This document shows positions 1 to 8,132 of a DNA stretch of 64,000 nucleotides, one piece after another. The DNA is taken from contig NZ_CP014750.1 in assembly GCF_001592435.1 (NCBI RefSeq), positions 1,426,001-1,490,000 on the forward strand, given 5' to 3'. This stretch comes from Thermococcus peptonophilus (lineage in GTDB: Archaea > Methanobacteriota_B > Thermococci > Thermococcales > Thermococcaceae). The notes under the pieces were generated by a model. That model saw only the letters and a program-made list of their open reading frames with translations, was not told where the DNA came from and searched no databases. Positions within the stretch are counted from its first letter, which is position 1; every line of letters starts with the position of its first letter. Made by a program: the position numbers and the translations under genes.

Positions 1-2
1 TA

Positions 3-557
3 ATTGGTTACCACATAATAGCTTGGTATCTGCTCTGCATGGCCTTTTTCATGACTGGAAACGTTGTGGAAGCGGCAATTTCTGTTGTCGCCATATTCAT
101 CAAGATTTTTTCATTCACTCCCCTCTTCCTCCTCATGTGGCAGTGGATAATAGACATTCCTTTCACTTTGTACGCTCTCGCCTCTGGAAAGGAATGGACG
201 GTGACATCGGCTAGGGACGTCGGCCTGTGGATTATAAATGCCTCCCTGTTCAGTACCGGTTTGCTGGTTAGTGTCTGCTTTCTGGGGCATAAGTTAGAAG
301 GCTCTTCCCTTGAGATGGTCGATGAACTTTTGAGGCTGGGCAGGAACGATCACATCATCAAAAACCTTCTCCTGCTGTCCGCTCAGAGTGCCGCCTTCGG
401 TACCGTTGAGGCGTACCTCTTCCCGAAGCGGGGGAAGCTGGGCTTTCTTTTTCTTCTTGTCGTGGCAACTTTCGGTGCAGCTATTGCATGGGACATGCTA
501 CGGGGAGTTCAGCCTTCCTTCATCTTTATAAACCTCTCACCCAATCTCCTACCATGA
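3..557 (+). CDS. Multi-pass membrane protein, 5'-truncated by window edge
   Basis: Partial: the frame is already open at base 3, so the first in-frame ATG (39) is probably internal and the gene begins outside the window. About 184 residues are visible, mostly hydrophobic, with four or five likely membrane helices and one charged loop near the middle. I do not recognise the family. Its stop overlaps the next ATG (ATGA at 554-557), yet a TATA box for the next gene lies inside its 3' end, so the two may be transcribed separately. Confidence 0.6.
   Translation: MGYHIIAWYLLCMAFFMTGNVVEAAISVVAIFIKIFSFTPLFLLMWQWIIDIPFTLYALASGKEWTVTSARDVGLWIINASLFSTGLLVSVCFLGHKLEGSSLEMVDELLRLGRNDHIIKNLLLLSAQSAAFGTVEAYLFPKRGKLGFLFLLVVATFGAAIAWDMLRGVQPSFIFINLSPNLLP
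525..532 (+). promoter_or_regulatory. TATA box for the RsmC-like methyltransferase
   Basis: TTTATAAA lies 22-29 nt before the ATG at 554, the spacing expected for a leaderless archaeal transcript. It sits inside the 3' end of the upstream membrane gene. It supports 554 rather than the further upstream in-frame ATG (488) as the start. Confidence 0.6.
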
Positions 558-1141
558 GCCACTACTACTCAGAAGAGCCAAGCACTCCCCTTAAGACGAA
601 GACTATCGAGGTCTGCGTCAGAGGGGACTGCTTCAAGTTCATCACAGCGAGCGGGGTTTTCTCCTTCGGAAAGCTCGACAGGGGAACGGAACTCCTCATC
701 GAGAGCATGATCCTTCAGCCCGGGTGGAGGGTTCTCGACCTTGGCTGTGGTTATGGTCCTATAGGCATCGTTGCCTCTCGCCTTGTGCATTACGTGGTCA
801 TGACGGATGTGAACCGCAGGGCAGTCAGCATAGCGAAGAAAAACTTAAAAATCAACGGCGTTAGGAACGCAGAGGTTCGCTGGGGGAATCTCTACGAGCC
901 CGTCGCTGGAGAAAAGTTCGACTCCATAATCACGAATCCCCCGGTGCACGCTGGGAAGGAAGTCCTGAGGGAAATAGTTATAAACGCTCCACGGCATCTG
1001 AACGATGGTGGATACCTCCAGCTGGTCATCAAGACCAAGCAGGGGGCAAAGTATATTAAGTCCCTCATGGATGAGACCTTCACCGAAGTGAGAGAGCTCG
1101 CTAAGGGGAGCGGCTATCGGGTGTATGCCGGGATCGCCTAG
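554..1141 (+). CDS. RsmC/MJ0882-type class I methyltransferase
   Basis: 195-residue SAM-dependent methyltransferase. The glycine-rich motif I (LDLGCGYGPIG, about residues 61-71) and the N6/N2-type motif TNPP (about residue 122) place it in the RsmC-like family, whose members methylate guanine N2 in small-subunit rRNA; that this one acts on rRNA is inference. The start at 554 follows a TATA box at leaderless spacing and gives the usual family N-terminus MSHYYSEEP. Oddly, the last 15 nt, including the stop codon, lie inside the following tRNA-Ser gene. Confidence 0.8.
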   Translation: MSHYYSEEPSTPLKTKTIEVCVRGDCFKFITASGVFSFGKLDRGTELLIESMILQPGWRVLDLGCGYGPIGIVASRLVHYVVMTDVNRRAVSIAKKNLKINGVRNAEVRWGNLYEPVAGEKFDSIITNPPVHAGKEVLREIVINAPRHLNDGGYLQLVIKTKQGAKYIKSLMDETFTEVRELAKGSGYRVYAGIA

Positions 1142-1213
1142 CCTGGGATGGCGCGGGCCTTGAGAGCCCGTGGGCGTTAGCCCACCGGGGTTCAAATCCC
1201 CGTCCCGGCGCCA
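1127..1213 (+). tRNA. tRNA-Ser(UGA)
   Basis: 87 nt with encoded CCA. The acceptor GCCGGGA pairs with TCCCGGC, the anticodon loop CTTGAGA reads UGA, the class II variable arm is TGGGC-gtta-GCCCA, and the T arm contains TTCAAAT. The 5' acceptor and part of the D arm overlap the end of the methyltransferase gene by 15 nt. No TATA box is seen at the usual -30 position; the nearest TATA-like sequence is about 70 nt upstream. Confidence 0.95.
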
Positions 1214-1215
1214 AA

Positions 1216-1238
1216 ATCCCTTATCGTTTCAAAGGGAT
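1216..1238 (+). other. Short inverted repeat between tRNA-Ser and rps13
   Basis: ATCCCTT (1216-1222) pairs with AAGGGAT (1232-1238) around a 9-nt loop. It begins 3 nt after the tRNA CCA and ends just before the S13 ribosome-binding site GGAGGTG. It could mark a processing boundary between tRNA and mRNA, because no separate promoter for rps13 is visible. Confidence 0.4.
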
Positions 1239-1255
1239 GTGGAGGTGTATTCGTA

Positions 1256-1705
1256 ATGACCGAGAACTTTAGGCACATCGTCCGTGTTGCGGGAGTGGAT
1301 ATAGACGGGCATAAGCAGGTTAGGTGGGCCCTTACGGGCATAAAGGGCATCGGCATAAACTTCGCCACAATGGTGCTCAGGGTTGCAGGGATAGACCCGT
1401 TCATGAAGGCTGGTAACCTCACCGACGAGCAGGTGAAGAAGATCGAAGAGATACTCGCTGACCCGGTCGCCCACGGAATACCCGCCTGGGCCGTGAACAG
1501 GCCGAAGGACTACGAGACTGGCAAGGACATGCACCTCATCACCGCCAAGCTCGTTATGGCCTGGCGTGAGGATGTCAACAGGCTCAGGAGGATCAGGGCT
1601 TACCGCGGTATAAGGCACGAGCTCGGTCTCCCGGTTAGGGGACAGAGGACTAGGTCCAACTTCAGACACGGTACGACCGTCGGTGTGAGCAGAAGGAAGA
1701 AGTGA
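1256..1705 (+). CDS. rps13: Small-subunit ribosomal protein S13 (uS13)
   Basis: 149 residues, head of the 30S subunit, contacting tRNA and forming part of the intersubunit bridge. The N-terminal helix-two-turn-helix region (IKGIGINFA near residues 30-38) and the basic C-terminal tail ([12 protein letters not shown]) are typical of archaeal S13. The ATG at 1256 is preceded by GGAGGTG. First protein gene of the cluster; S4 and S11 follow at 10-nt spacing and 4-nt overlap, the standard archaeal order. Confidence 0.97.
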   Translation: MTENFRHIVRVAGVDIDGHKQVRWALTGIKGIGINFATMVLRVAGIDPFMKAGNLTDEQVKKIEEILADPVAHGIPAWAVNRPKDYETGKDMHLITAKLVMAWREDVNRLRRIRAYRGIRHELGLPVRGQRTRSNFRHGTTVGVSRRKK

Positions 1706-1715
1706 GGTGGTGTAA

Positions 1716-2258
1716 ATGGGAGACCCGAAGAGGCAGAGGAAGAAGTATGAGACTCCCTCTCACCCGTGGATTAAGGAAAGGCTTGACCGCGAGAGGGTCC
1801 TGAAGAGGAACTACGCCCTCAAGAACAAGAAGGAGCTCTGGCGCCACGAGACCCAGCTCAAGGAGTTCAGGCGTAGGGCGAGAAGGCTCCTCGCGGCCCG
1901 TGGAAAGCAGGCCGAGATCGAGAGGCAGCAGCTCCTCCAGAGGCTCTACAGGCTTGGTCTCCTTCCGGCTGATGCAGTCCTCGATGACGTTCTCTCGCTC
2001 ACCGTTGAGGACGTCCTTGAGAGGAGGCTTCAGACCATCGTTTACAGGAAGGGCCTCGCCAGGACTATGAGGCAGGCTAGGCAGCTCATCGTTCACGGCC
2101 ACATCGAGGTTAATGGTCAGGTCATCCGCTCTCCTGGCTACCTTGTCCTCCGCGAGGAAGAGGACACGATAACCTACGCCAAAGGCTCACCCTTCGCCAA
2201 GGAGGGCCACCCCGAGAGGATAGTTATCGAACAGGCTAGGCAGGGTGGTGAGGCATGA
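1716..2258 (+). CDS. rps4: Small-subunit ribosomal protein S4 (uS4)
   Basis: 180 residues, a primary 16S rRNA-binding protein of the 30S body. The N-terminal basic region ([17 protein letters not shown]) is that of archaeal/eukaryotic S4/S9e, and the S4 RNA-binding domain lies around residues 105-165 ([14 protein letters not shown], then [10 protein letters not shown]). GAGGTGGTG precedes the ATG. The stop overlaps the S11 start as ATGA. Confidence 0.97.
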
Positions 2259-2677
2259 GCGAGGAGCAGACCACTCAGGTTAACATAAAGAAGAAGGAGA
2301 AGTGGGGTGTCGCCCACATCTACTCCTCATACAACAACACCATCATCCACATCACCGACCTCACCGGGGCCGAGACCATCTCCAGGTGGAGCGGTGGTAT
2401 GGTCGTCAAGGCCGACAGGGACGAGCCCTCACCGTACGCGGCCATGATCGCCGCGAGAAGGGCCGCCGAAGAGGCCATGGAGAAGGGCATCACCGGCGTC
2501 CACATCAAGGTCCGCGCCCCTGGAGGAAGCAAGAGCAAGAGCCCGGGACCGGGTGCCCAGGCAGCCATTAGGGCCCTCTCTAGGGCCGGTCTCAGGATCG
2601 GAAGGGTTGAGGACGTTACCCCAATCCCGCACGACGGCACCAGGCCGAAGGGCGGGAGAAGGGGCAGGCGTGTCTGA
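2255..2677 (+). CDS. rps11: Small-subunit ribosomal protein S11 (uS11)
   Basis: 140 residues, platform protein of the 30S subunit. Diagnostic stretches include [18 protein letters not shown] near the N-terminus, [24 protein letters not shown] in pieces around 87-110, and the basic tail [10 protein letters not shown]. The ATG overlaps the S4 stop, which suggests translational coupling. RpoD follows after 30 nt. Confidence 0.97.
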
Positions 2678-2707
2678 CCCCTTACAACCTCTTTTTTGGT
2701 GATGCCA

Positions 2708-3487
2708 ATGGTAGAGTTTAAGATTCTTGAGAAGAGGCCCGACTCAATAAAGTTCATCGTCAGCGGCGTTGATGTACCGTTCGCGAACGCCCTTAGAAGG
2801 ACTATTCTTTCGGAAGTCCCAACCTTTGCCGTGGATGAGGTCGAGTTCCTTGAGAACGATTCTGCACTTTTCGATGAGATAATAGCGCACAGGCTTGCCA
2901 TGATACCGCTCATGACTCCTCATGAGAGGTTCTCGCTCGATGCCCTTGAGCTTGATGATTACACGGTTACCCTCTCGCTTGAGGCTGAAGGCCCTGGCAT
3001 GGTGTACTCGGGCGACCTCAAGAGCAGTGACGAGGATGTAAAGCCCGCCAACCCGAACATCCCCATAGTAAAGCTCGCAGAAGGTCAGAGACTAACGTTC
3101 AACGCTTACGCAAGGCTTGGCCGCGGAAAGGATCACGCTAAGTGGCAGCCTGGCTTTGTCTATTACAAGTACCTGACCAAAATACACGTCAGCAAGGACG
3201 TTCCCGACTGGGAGGAGCTCAAGGAGCTCGCTGAGAGGCGCGGACTTCCCGTGGAAGAGAGTGATGAGGAGATAGTCATAACCACGATAAAGGCCTTCTA
3301 TTTGCCCAGGAAGTTCGAGGAGCACATAGGTAAGGGAATCAGAGAGGAGATAGTGCCCGGTTCATTCGTGTTTACCGTCGAAACGAACGGTGAACTTCCC
3401 GTTGAGGAAATCGTGAGCATAGCGCTCAAAATACTAATGAGGAAGAGCGATAGATTTATAAACGAGCTCCATAAATTAGCCGACTGA
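2708..3487 (+). CDS. rpoD: RNA polymerase subunit D (Rpo3)
   Basis: 259 residues, the alpha/Rpb3-like assembly subunit of archaeal RNA polymerase; it dimerises with subunit L and nucleates assembly. The alpha motif around residues 22-45 ([20 protein letters not shown]) is clear. I place the start at ATG 2708 (MVEFKILEK), 6 nt after GGTG; upstream TTG, GTG and ATG codons in frame lie on or before that site. The protein has no cysteine, so it cannot carry the [4Fe-4S] cluster found in some archaeal D subunits. The TATA box of the next tRNA is inside its 3' end. Confidence 0.95.
   Translation: MVEFKILEKRPDSIKFIVSGVDVPFANALRRTILSEVPTFAVDEVEFLENDSALFDEIIAHRLAMIPLMTPHERFSLDALELDDYTVTLSLEAEGPGMVYSGDLKSSDEDVKPANPNIPIVKLAEGQRLTFNAYARLGRGKDHAKWQPGFVYYKYLTKIHVSKDVPDWEELKELAERRGLPVEESDEEIVITTIKAFYLPRKFEEHIGKGIREEIVPGSFVFTVETNGELPVEEIVSIALKILMRKSDRFINELHKLAD
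3455..3462 (+). promoter_or_regulatory. TATA box for tRNA-Leu(CAG), inside rpoD
   Basis: TTTATAAA ends 27 nt before the tRNA 5' end at 3489. It lies within the last codons of rpoD, so coding sequence and tRNA promoter are superimposed. Confidence 0.6.
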
Positions 3488-3488
3488 C

Positions 3489-3576
3489 GCGGGGGTAGCC
3501 GAGCCTGGCCAAAGGCGCGGGATTCAGGGTCCCGTCCCGTAGGGGTTCCGGGGTTCAAATCCCCGCCCCCGCACCA
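3489..3576 (+). tRNA. tRNA-Leu(CAG)
   Basis: 88 nt with encoded CCA. The acceptor GCGGGGG pairs with CCCCCGC, the anticodon loop TTCAGGG reads CAG, and there is a class II variable arm. It starts 2 nt after the rpoD stop. Apart from the wobble base it is identical to tRNA-Leu(UAG) at 59208. Confidence 0.96.
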
Positions 3577-3637
3577 TAATTACGCTCACCCCGTCCGACT
3601 GTCGGTTTCCCTGCGAGAGCTTTGAGGAGGTATGTTC

Positions 3638-4003
3638 ATGGTTAAGAGAACTGGACCGACCGATATTAACCTGAGAAGGCTCATCCGCACCCTCAGGAAA
3701 AAGTCAAACGAGGAAGGAGTCAAGATATGGAAGGACATCGCCTGGCGCCTTGAGAGGCCCAGGAGGCAGAGGGCTGAGGTGAACATCAGCAAGATCAACC
3801 GCTACACTAAGGACGGCGACGTTGTTATCGTCCCGGGAAGCGTCCTCGGTGCAGGAAGGCTTGAGCACAAGGTCGTCGTTGCAGCTTGGAAGTTCAGCGA
3901 GACAGCTAGGAGGAAGATAATCGAGGCCGGTGGGGAGGCCATAAGCATTGAGGAGCTTATGGAGAGAAACCCGAAGGGTAGTGGAGTAATCATAATGGAG
4001 TGA
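3638..4003 (+). CDS. rpl18e: Large-subunit ribosomal protein L18e (eL18)
   Basis: 121 residues, archaeal/eukaryotic-specific protein of the large subunit with an L15/L18e fold. The start is set at ATG 3638 ([15 protein letters not shown]), 6 nt after GAGGAGGT; the in-frame ATG at 3632 is only 1 nt from that site. The motif [19 protein letters not shown] lies in the middle of the protein. L13 follows after 6 nt in the conserved L18e-L13-S9 order. Confidence 0.95.
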   Translation: MVKRTGPTDINLRRLIRTLRKKSNEEGVKIWKDIAWRLERPRRQRAEVNISKINRYTKDGDVVIVPGSVLGAGRLEHKVVVAAWKFSETARRKIIEAGGEAISIEELMERNPKGSGVIIME

Positions 4004-4009
4004 TGGGCC

Positions 4010-4438
4010 ATGAGGATAATTAACGCTGAAGGACTCATACTCGGAAGGCTCGCCTCGAAGGTCGCCAAGATGCTCCTTGAGGGCGAGGAGGTAGTCATAG
4101 TCAACGCCGAGAAGGCCATCATCACCGGCAACAGGGAGGACATCTTCGCCAAGTACAAGCAGAGGATCGAGCTCAGAACCAGGACCAACCCGAGGAGGGG
4201 CCCGTTCTACCCGAAGAGGAGCGACGAGATCGTCAGGAGGACTGTTAGGGGCATGCTCCCCTGGAAGACCGACCGCGGAAGAAAGGCCTTCAAGAGGCTC
4301 AAGGTCTACGTCGGAGTTCCTAAGGAGTTCGAGGGCAAGGAGTTCGAGACCATAAGCGAGGCCCACATGTCGAGGCTTGCCACTCCGAAGTACGTTACCG
4401 TTGGAGAGGTTGCGAAGTTCCTCGGTGGAAAGTTCTGA
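4010..4438 (+). CDS. rpl13: Large-subunit ribosomal protein L13 (uL13)
   Basis: 142 residues, early-assembling 50S protein that binds 23S rRNA. Recognisable features are the N-terminal [29 protein letters not shown] near residue 35, and [21 protein letters not shown] in pieces around 64-84. The ATG follows GGAGTGATGGGCC. Tightly spaced between L18e and S9. Confidence 0.96.
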   Translation: MRIINAEGLILGRLASKVAKMLLEGEEVVIVNAEKAIITGNREDIFAKYKQRIELRTRTNPRRGPFYPKRSDEIVRRTVRGMLPWKTDRGRKAFKRLKVYVGVPKEFEGKEFETISEAHMSRLATPKYVTVGEVAKFLGGKF

Positions 4439-4449
4439 GGTGAGAAAAA

Positions 4450-4857
4450 ATGAGGGTCATCCAGACTGCTGGTAAGAGGAAGACGGCCGTTGCGAGGGCC
4501 ACCATAAGGGAAGGAAAGGGCCGCGTCAGGATCAACCACAAGCCCGTTGAGATCATCGAGCCGGAGATAGCGCGCTTCACCATCATGGAGCCACTCATCC
4601 TTGCCGGCGAAGAGATCGTCAGTAAGGTTGACATAGACGTCAAGGTTGAGGGAGGAGGCTTCATGGGCCAGGCTGAGGCTGCCCGCGTTGCCATAGCCAG
4701 GGCCCTCGTTGAGTGGACCAACGACATGAACCTGAAGGAAAAGTTTATGAAGTACGACAGGACAATGCTCGTCGGCGACAGCAGGAGAACCGAGCCCCAC
4801 AAGCCCAACCGCTCGACCAAGGGTCCGAGGGCCAAGAGGCAGAAGTCATACCGCTGA
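4450..4857 (+). CDS. rps9: Small-subunit ribosomal protein S9 (uS9)
   Basis: 135 residues. S9 extends a basic C-terminal tail toward the P-site tRNA anticodon; here the tail ends [12 protein letters not shown], the universal KR-terminated form. The N-terminal [14 protein letters not shown] is also diagnostic. GAGGTGA precedes the ATG by 6 nt. Confidence 0.97.
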   Translation: MRVIQTAGKRKTAVARATIREGKGRVRINHKPVEIIEPEIARFTIMEPLILAGEEIVSKVDIDVKVEGGGFMGQAEAARVAIARALVEWTNDMNLKEKFMKYDRTMLVGDSRRTEPHKPNRSTKGPRAKRQKSYR

Positions 4858-4890
4858 TGCCTTTCCTTTAACCAATTTGAGGTGTGGAAA

Positions 4891-5088
4891 ATGATAGTCC
4901 CCGTCAGGTGTTTCACCTGCGGAAAGGTGCTGGCCGATAAGTACTACGAGTTCAAGAAGAGGGTTGAGGCCGGGGAAGACCCGGGTAAGGTCCTCGACGA
5001 CCTCGGTGTTGAGAGGTACTGCTGCAGGAGAACCCTGCTGAGCCACGTAGAGCTGATCGACCAGGTAATGGTTTATAAAGTCTACTAA
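4891..5088 (+). CDS. rpoN: RNA polymerase subunit N (Rpo10)
   Basis: 65 residues, the small zinc-binding Rpb10-like subunit. The zinc site is CFTC near the N-terminus plus the adjacent pair in YCCRR, as in the family. The start is ATG 4891 ([11 protein letters not shown]) with GAGGTG 6 nt upstream; the GTG at 4882 is part of that site. The TATA box of tRNA-Pro lies in its last codons. Confidence 0.95.
   Translation: MIVPVRCFTCGKVLADKYYEFKKRVEAGEDPGKVLDDLGVERYCCRRTLLSHVELIDQVMVYKVY
5072..5079 (+). promoter_or_regulatory. TATA box for tRNA-Pro(GGG), inside rpoN
   Basis: TTTATAAA-like sequence TTTATAAAG begins at 5072, 27-34 nt before the tRNA 5' end at 5106 and within the final codons of rpoN. 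The layout repeats that of rpoD and tRNA-Leu. Confidence 0.6.
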
Positions 5089-5105
5089 AAACCGCATTTC
5101 TGGGC

Positions 5106-5183
5106 GGGGCCGTGGGGTAGCTTGGTCTATCCTCCCGGCTTGGGGTGCCGGAGACCCGGGTTCAAATCCCGGCGGCCCCACCA
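5106..5183 (+). tRNA. tRNA-Pro(GGG)
   Basis: 78 nt with encoded CCA. The acceptor GGGGCCG pairs with CGGCCCC, and the anticodon loop TTGGGGT reads GGG. It differs from tRNA-Pro(UGG) at 59887-59964 only in the anticodon arm and the adjacent variable bases. Confidence 0.96.
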
Positions 5184-5219
5184 AAATTTGATCTGTGCAC
5201 AGGAAGTGGGGTGGTAGTC

Positions 5220-5393
5220 GTGTTTAGGTACACCCGCTTTGAAAAGGCCCGCATCATTGGAGCCAGGGCTCTACAGATAGCGATGGGAGCCCCGGTGCTA
5301 ATCGATGTACCCGAGGGAATTACTCCCCTTCAAGCGGCTCTCCTCGAGTTCGAGAAAGGTGTGATACCGATCACCGTAATAAGGCCGAGCTGA
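5220..5393 (+). CDS. rpoK: RNA polymerase subunit K (Rpo6)
   Basis: 57 residues, the omega/Rpb6-like subunit that clamps the largest subunit. The family core [21 protein letters not shown] is followed by [10 protein letters not shown] choose GTG 5220 (MFRYTRFEK), preceded by GGGGTGG; longer in-frame starts fall inside the tRNA-Pro gene. The enolase-like gene starts 6 nt after the stop. Confidence 0.95.
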   Translation: MFRYTRFEKARIIGARALQIAMGAPVLIDVPEGITPLQAALLEFEKGVIPITVIRPS

Positions 5394-5399
5394 TGAGAG

Positions 5400-6425
5400 A
5401 TGACGGTGATAGAGAACATAGTCGGCAGGGTAACAGTACTCAGGGGCGGCAGGTATTCGGTTGAGGTTGATGTTATAACTAGCTCGGGTTTTGGCAGGTT
5501 CGCCGCCCCGGTAGACGAGAATCCGGATCTCTACATAGCGGAAGCCCACAGGGCCGTCAGTGAGGTTGACGAGATAATAGGGCCAGAGCTTATCGGGTTT
5601 GACGCAACGGAGCAGGAGCTTATAGACAGCTATCTGTGGGAGATAGACGGCACCGAGAACTTCAGCCACATCGGTGCAAACACGGCCTTAGCCGTATCGG
5701 TTGCCACGGCAAAGGCAGCAGCCAGCGAGAAGAACCTTCCGCTCTACACTTACCTTGGCGGGACGTTCACCACCGAACTCCCAGTTCCGATACTTGAGTT
5801 CGCGAGCGACAGTGAGTTTGACTACTACGTAATGGTGCGCGATCTGATGGAGATAACCGATGTTGTTGATGCCGTAAACGGCGTGCTATCCAACCTCAAA
5901 GATGCGACTGTTGAAGGGTACTCAGAGGCGACAGAAAAAGCCAGCAGTGAGCTCGGTCTCGATGTTGCCCTGGGACTCGCCCAGAAGGCTCCCATTGACA
6001 TGGAAAAACTGCTGACCCTCGTTGAAGACAACAACGTGGCTTATCTAAAGCCAATGGGTGATGAGGAGCTCTTCCTTGAGCTTATTGCCGGAACTCACGG
6101 TGTTTTTATAGATGGGGAGTACCTGTTCCGCCAGAAGGATATACTAGACAGGCGCTACTACAACGCCCTGTCCATAAAGCCGATAAATCTGGGCACGCTC
6201 ACCGACTTATACAATCTTATTAACGACGCAAAGTCGGAGAGGATTGTTCCAATCCTCGCGGAGGCTCGCTTTGAGTCCTCCGACGAGGCGCTCGCCCACA
6301 TGGCCGTGGGCTTTAGGTGTCCGGCGGTGGTGCTCCGCAAGGACTCCATCGCCAAGCTCAACGAGCTGATAAGGATAGCCGAAGACCTTGGTGAAAGGGG
6401 TAGGGTGATAACGTTTGAAGGATGA
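5400..6425 (+). CDS. Degenerate enolase paralogue of unknown function
   Basis: 341 residues against about 430 for true enolase. The N-terminal domain is clearly enolase-like ([51 protein letters not shown]), and a weak barrel remains with [16 protein letters not shown] near 257-272 matching the catalytic-lysine segment. The GDEGGF loop, the DDLFVTN metal ligand and the SHRSGE motif are missing or replaced ([22 protein letters not shown]). It is therefore unlikely to be a glycolytic enolase. Its position between rpoK and rps2 suggests a kept, perhaps structural or regulatory, role, which is unknown. Confidence 0.7.
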   Translation: MTVIENIVGRVTVLRGGRYSVEVDVITSSGFGRFAAPVDENPDLYIAEAHRAVSEVDEIIGPELIGFDATEQELIDSYLWEIDGTENFSHIGANTALAVSVATAKAAASEKNLPLYTYLGGTFTTELPVPILEFASDSEFDYYVMVRDLMEITDVVDAVNGVLSNLKDATVEGYSEATEKASSELGLDVALGLAQKAPIDMEKLLTLVEDNNVAYLKPMGDEELFLELIAGTHGVFIDGEYLFRQKDILDRRYYNALSIKPINLGTLTDLYNLINDAKSERIVPILAEARFESSDEALAHMAVGFRCPAVVLRKDSIAKLNELIRIAEDLGERGRVITFEG

Positions 6426-6439
6426 GGAGGTGTGAAAAG

Positions 6440-7045
6440 ATGGAGGAGTACCTCGTTCCGCTCGATCAGTACCTTGCTGCCGGTGTCCACATAGGCACCC
6501 AGCAGAAGACCAAGGACATGAAGAAGTTCATATACAGGGTAAGGCAGGACGGACTCTACGTCCTCGACGTCAGGAAGACAGACGAGAGGCTTAGGGTTGC
6601 CGGCAAGTTCCTTGCTAGGTTCGACCCCGAGAGCATACTTGCCGTGAGTGTCAGGCTCTATGGCCAGAGGCCAGTTAAGAAGTTCGGCGAGGTCACCGGT
6701 GCTAGGGCAATTCCGGGACGTTTCCTCCCAGGAACTATGACCAACCCGCAGGTAAAGAACTTCATCGAGCCTGATGTCCTCATAGTTACCGACCCGAGGG
6801 CTGACCACCAGGCCCTTAAGGAGGCCGTTGAGATTGGAATACCCATAGTGGCCCTCGTTGACACCGAAAACTTCCTGAGCTACGTTGACCTTGCAATTCC
6901 GACCAACAACAAGGGCAGGAAGGCGCTCGCGCTCATATACTGGATACTCGCCAGAGAAGTCCTCTACAACAGGAAGGAGATCGAGAGCAGGGAAGACTTC
7001 AAGATACCGGTCGAGGACTTCGAGATGAGGATCATAAGAACCTGA
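6440..7045 (+). CDS. rps2: Small-subunit ribosomal protein S2 (uS2)
   Basis: 201 residues, 30S protein at the head-body junction. Motifs [36 protein letters not shown] and [16 protein letters not shown] are those of archaeal S2. The start is ATG 6440, 7 nt after GAGGAGGTG; the earlier in-frame ATG (6422) precedes that site. It follows the enolase-like gene by 14 nt. Confidence 0.96.
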   Translation: MEEYLVPLDQYLAAGVHIGTQQKTKDMKKFIYRVRQDGLYVLDVRKTDERLRVAGKFLARFDPESILAVSVRLYGQRPVKKFGEVTGARAIPGRFLPGTMTNPQVKNFIEPDVLIVTDPRADHQALKEAVEIGIPIVALVDTENFLSYVDLAIPTNNKGRKALALIYWILAREVLYNRKEIESREDFKIPVEDFEMRIIRT

Positions 7046-7052
7046 GGGGAAA

Positions 7053-7061
7053 ATTTTTAAC
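7053..7061 (+). promoter_or_regulatory. TATA box for tRNA-Leu(UAA)
   Basis: ATTTTTAAC lies about 25-33 nt before the tRNA 5' end at 7086, in the gap after rps2. Position and sequence fit an archaeal TATA element. Confidence 0.5.
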
Positions 7062-7085
7062 ATCCCTAGCTTTAATTTCCCTCGC

Positions 7086-7173
7086 GCGGGGGTGCCCGAG
7101 CCTGGCCAAAGGGGGCGGACTTAAGATCCGCTGCCGTAGGGCTGCGCGGGTTCGAATCCCGTCCCCCGCACCA
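7086..7173 (+). tRNA. tRNA-Leu(UAA)
   Basis: 88 nt with encoded CCA. The acceptor GCGGGGG pairs with CCCCCGC, the anticodon loop CTTAAGA reads UAA, the variable arm is of class II, and the T loop is TTCGAAT. It is more divergent from the other two Leu tRNAs than they are from each other. Confidence 0.96.
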
Positions 7174-7177
7174 AAGG

Positions 7178-7389
<212 letters not shown>

Positions 7390-7719
7390 TCACTCTTCCT
7401 TCAGTTTTTTCAATGTTTCTTCGAGGAAGTTTATTCCCTCTTTTAGGAGTTCCTCGCCTTTTGGTGTGAGCTTGTAGTACTTTCTGGCAGGTTTACCCCC
7501 GGTCGTCTCCTGCCATTCTGAAGTCACGTACCCCTCTTTCTCTAGCTTATATAATACCACATAAGAGCTGACAGTGGCCGGTTCAAAGCTGAATGCCTCT
7601 TTTATCTTCTCCTTTAGCTCGTATGCGTACATGGGCCTTTCTTTCAAAAGCCGGAGTATGTAGAGCCACAGAACCTCCTTTGTAATCTTGTTCTGCAATC
7701 TCTCTAGGGGGGTCACCAT
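7390..7719 (-). CDS. PadR-family transcriptional regulator
   Basis: 109 residues. A PadR-type winged helix occupies about residues 15-95: LYILRLLKERPMYAYELKEKI (first helix and recognition region), VSSYVVLYKLEKEGYV, and the wing GKPARKYYKLTPKGEELL, followed by a short helix for dimerisation. The ligand and targets cannot be read from the sequence. It is divergent from the FUN14-like gene, which is a candidate target because they share a 108-bp spacer. Confidence 0.85.
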   Translation of the reverse strand: MVTPLERLQNKITKEVLWLYILRLLKERPMYAYELKEKIKEAFSFEPATVSSYVVLYKLEKEGYVTSEWQETTGGKPARKYYKLTPKGEELLKEGINFLEETLKKLKEE

Positions 7720-7827
7720 GCTCTCACCCTTTTGTTCTTTGTGAAATATTTCAGCGCCATATAATTTAAGGGTTTTGCCAACAAAAGGTTTATCTTTCTT
7801 CTCTCCTGATTTATTAGTGGTGGTCTC

Positions 7828-8127
7828 ATGGAGTTCGATATAAATGGGATGTTTGGGGATCTTGGTGTCGGTGCAATAGTGGGCTTTATAACTGGATACG
7901 CTCTGAAGAAGTTCGTAAAAATAGTGATGACATTAATAGGCGCGTATCTTTTGAGCCTCTTCTGGCTCCAGCAGAAGGGAGTGATAACAATAAACACTGA
8001 CAAGCTCTTCAACCTGAGTGAGAACGTGACTCAGCAGGTGCTCGGCCTCGGACAGAAGGCCCTTGGGATACTCCCAGGCACCGGTGCGTTTGTTGCAGGC
8101 TTCTACTTGGGATTCAAAAAAGGTTAA
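7828..8127 (+). CDS. FUN14-like small membrane protein
   Basis: 99 residues with glycine-rich amphipathic membrane segments (LGVGAIVGFITGYALKKFVKI and TGAFVAGFYLGFKKG), the pattern of FUN14-domain proteins. In archaea the role is unknown. It is probably an integral membrane protein with three short helices. It is divergent from padR-like and convergent with the phosphoesterase-like gene. Confidence 0.7.
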   Translation: MEFDINGMFGDLGVGAIVGFITGYALKKFVKIVMTLIGAYLLSLFWLQQKGVITINTDKLFNLSENVTQQVLGLGQKALGILPGTGAFVAGFYLGFKKG

Positions 8128-8132
8128 AGGAG

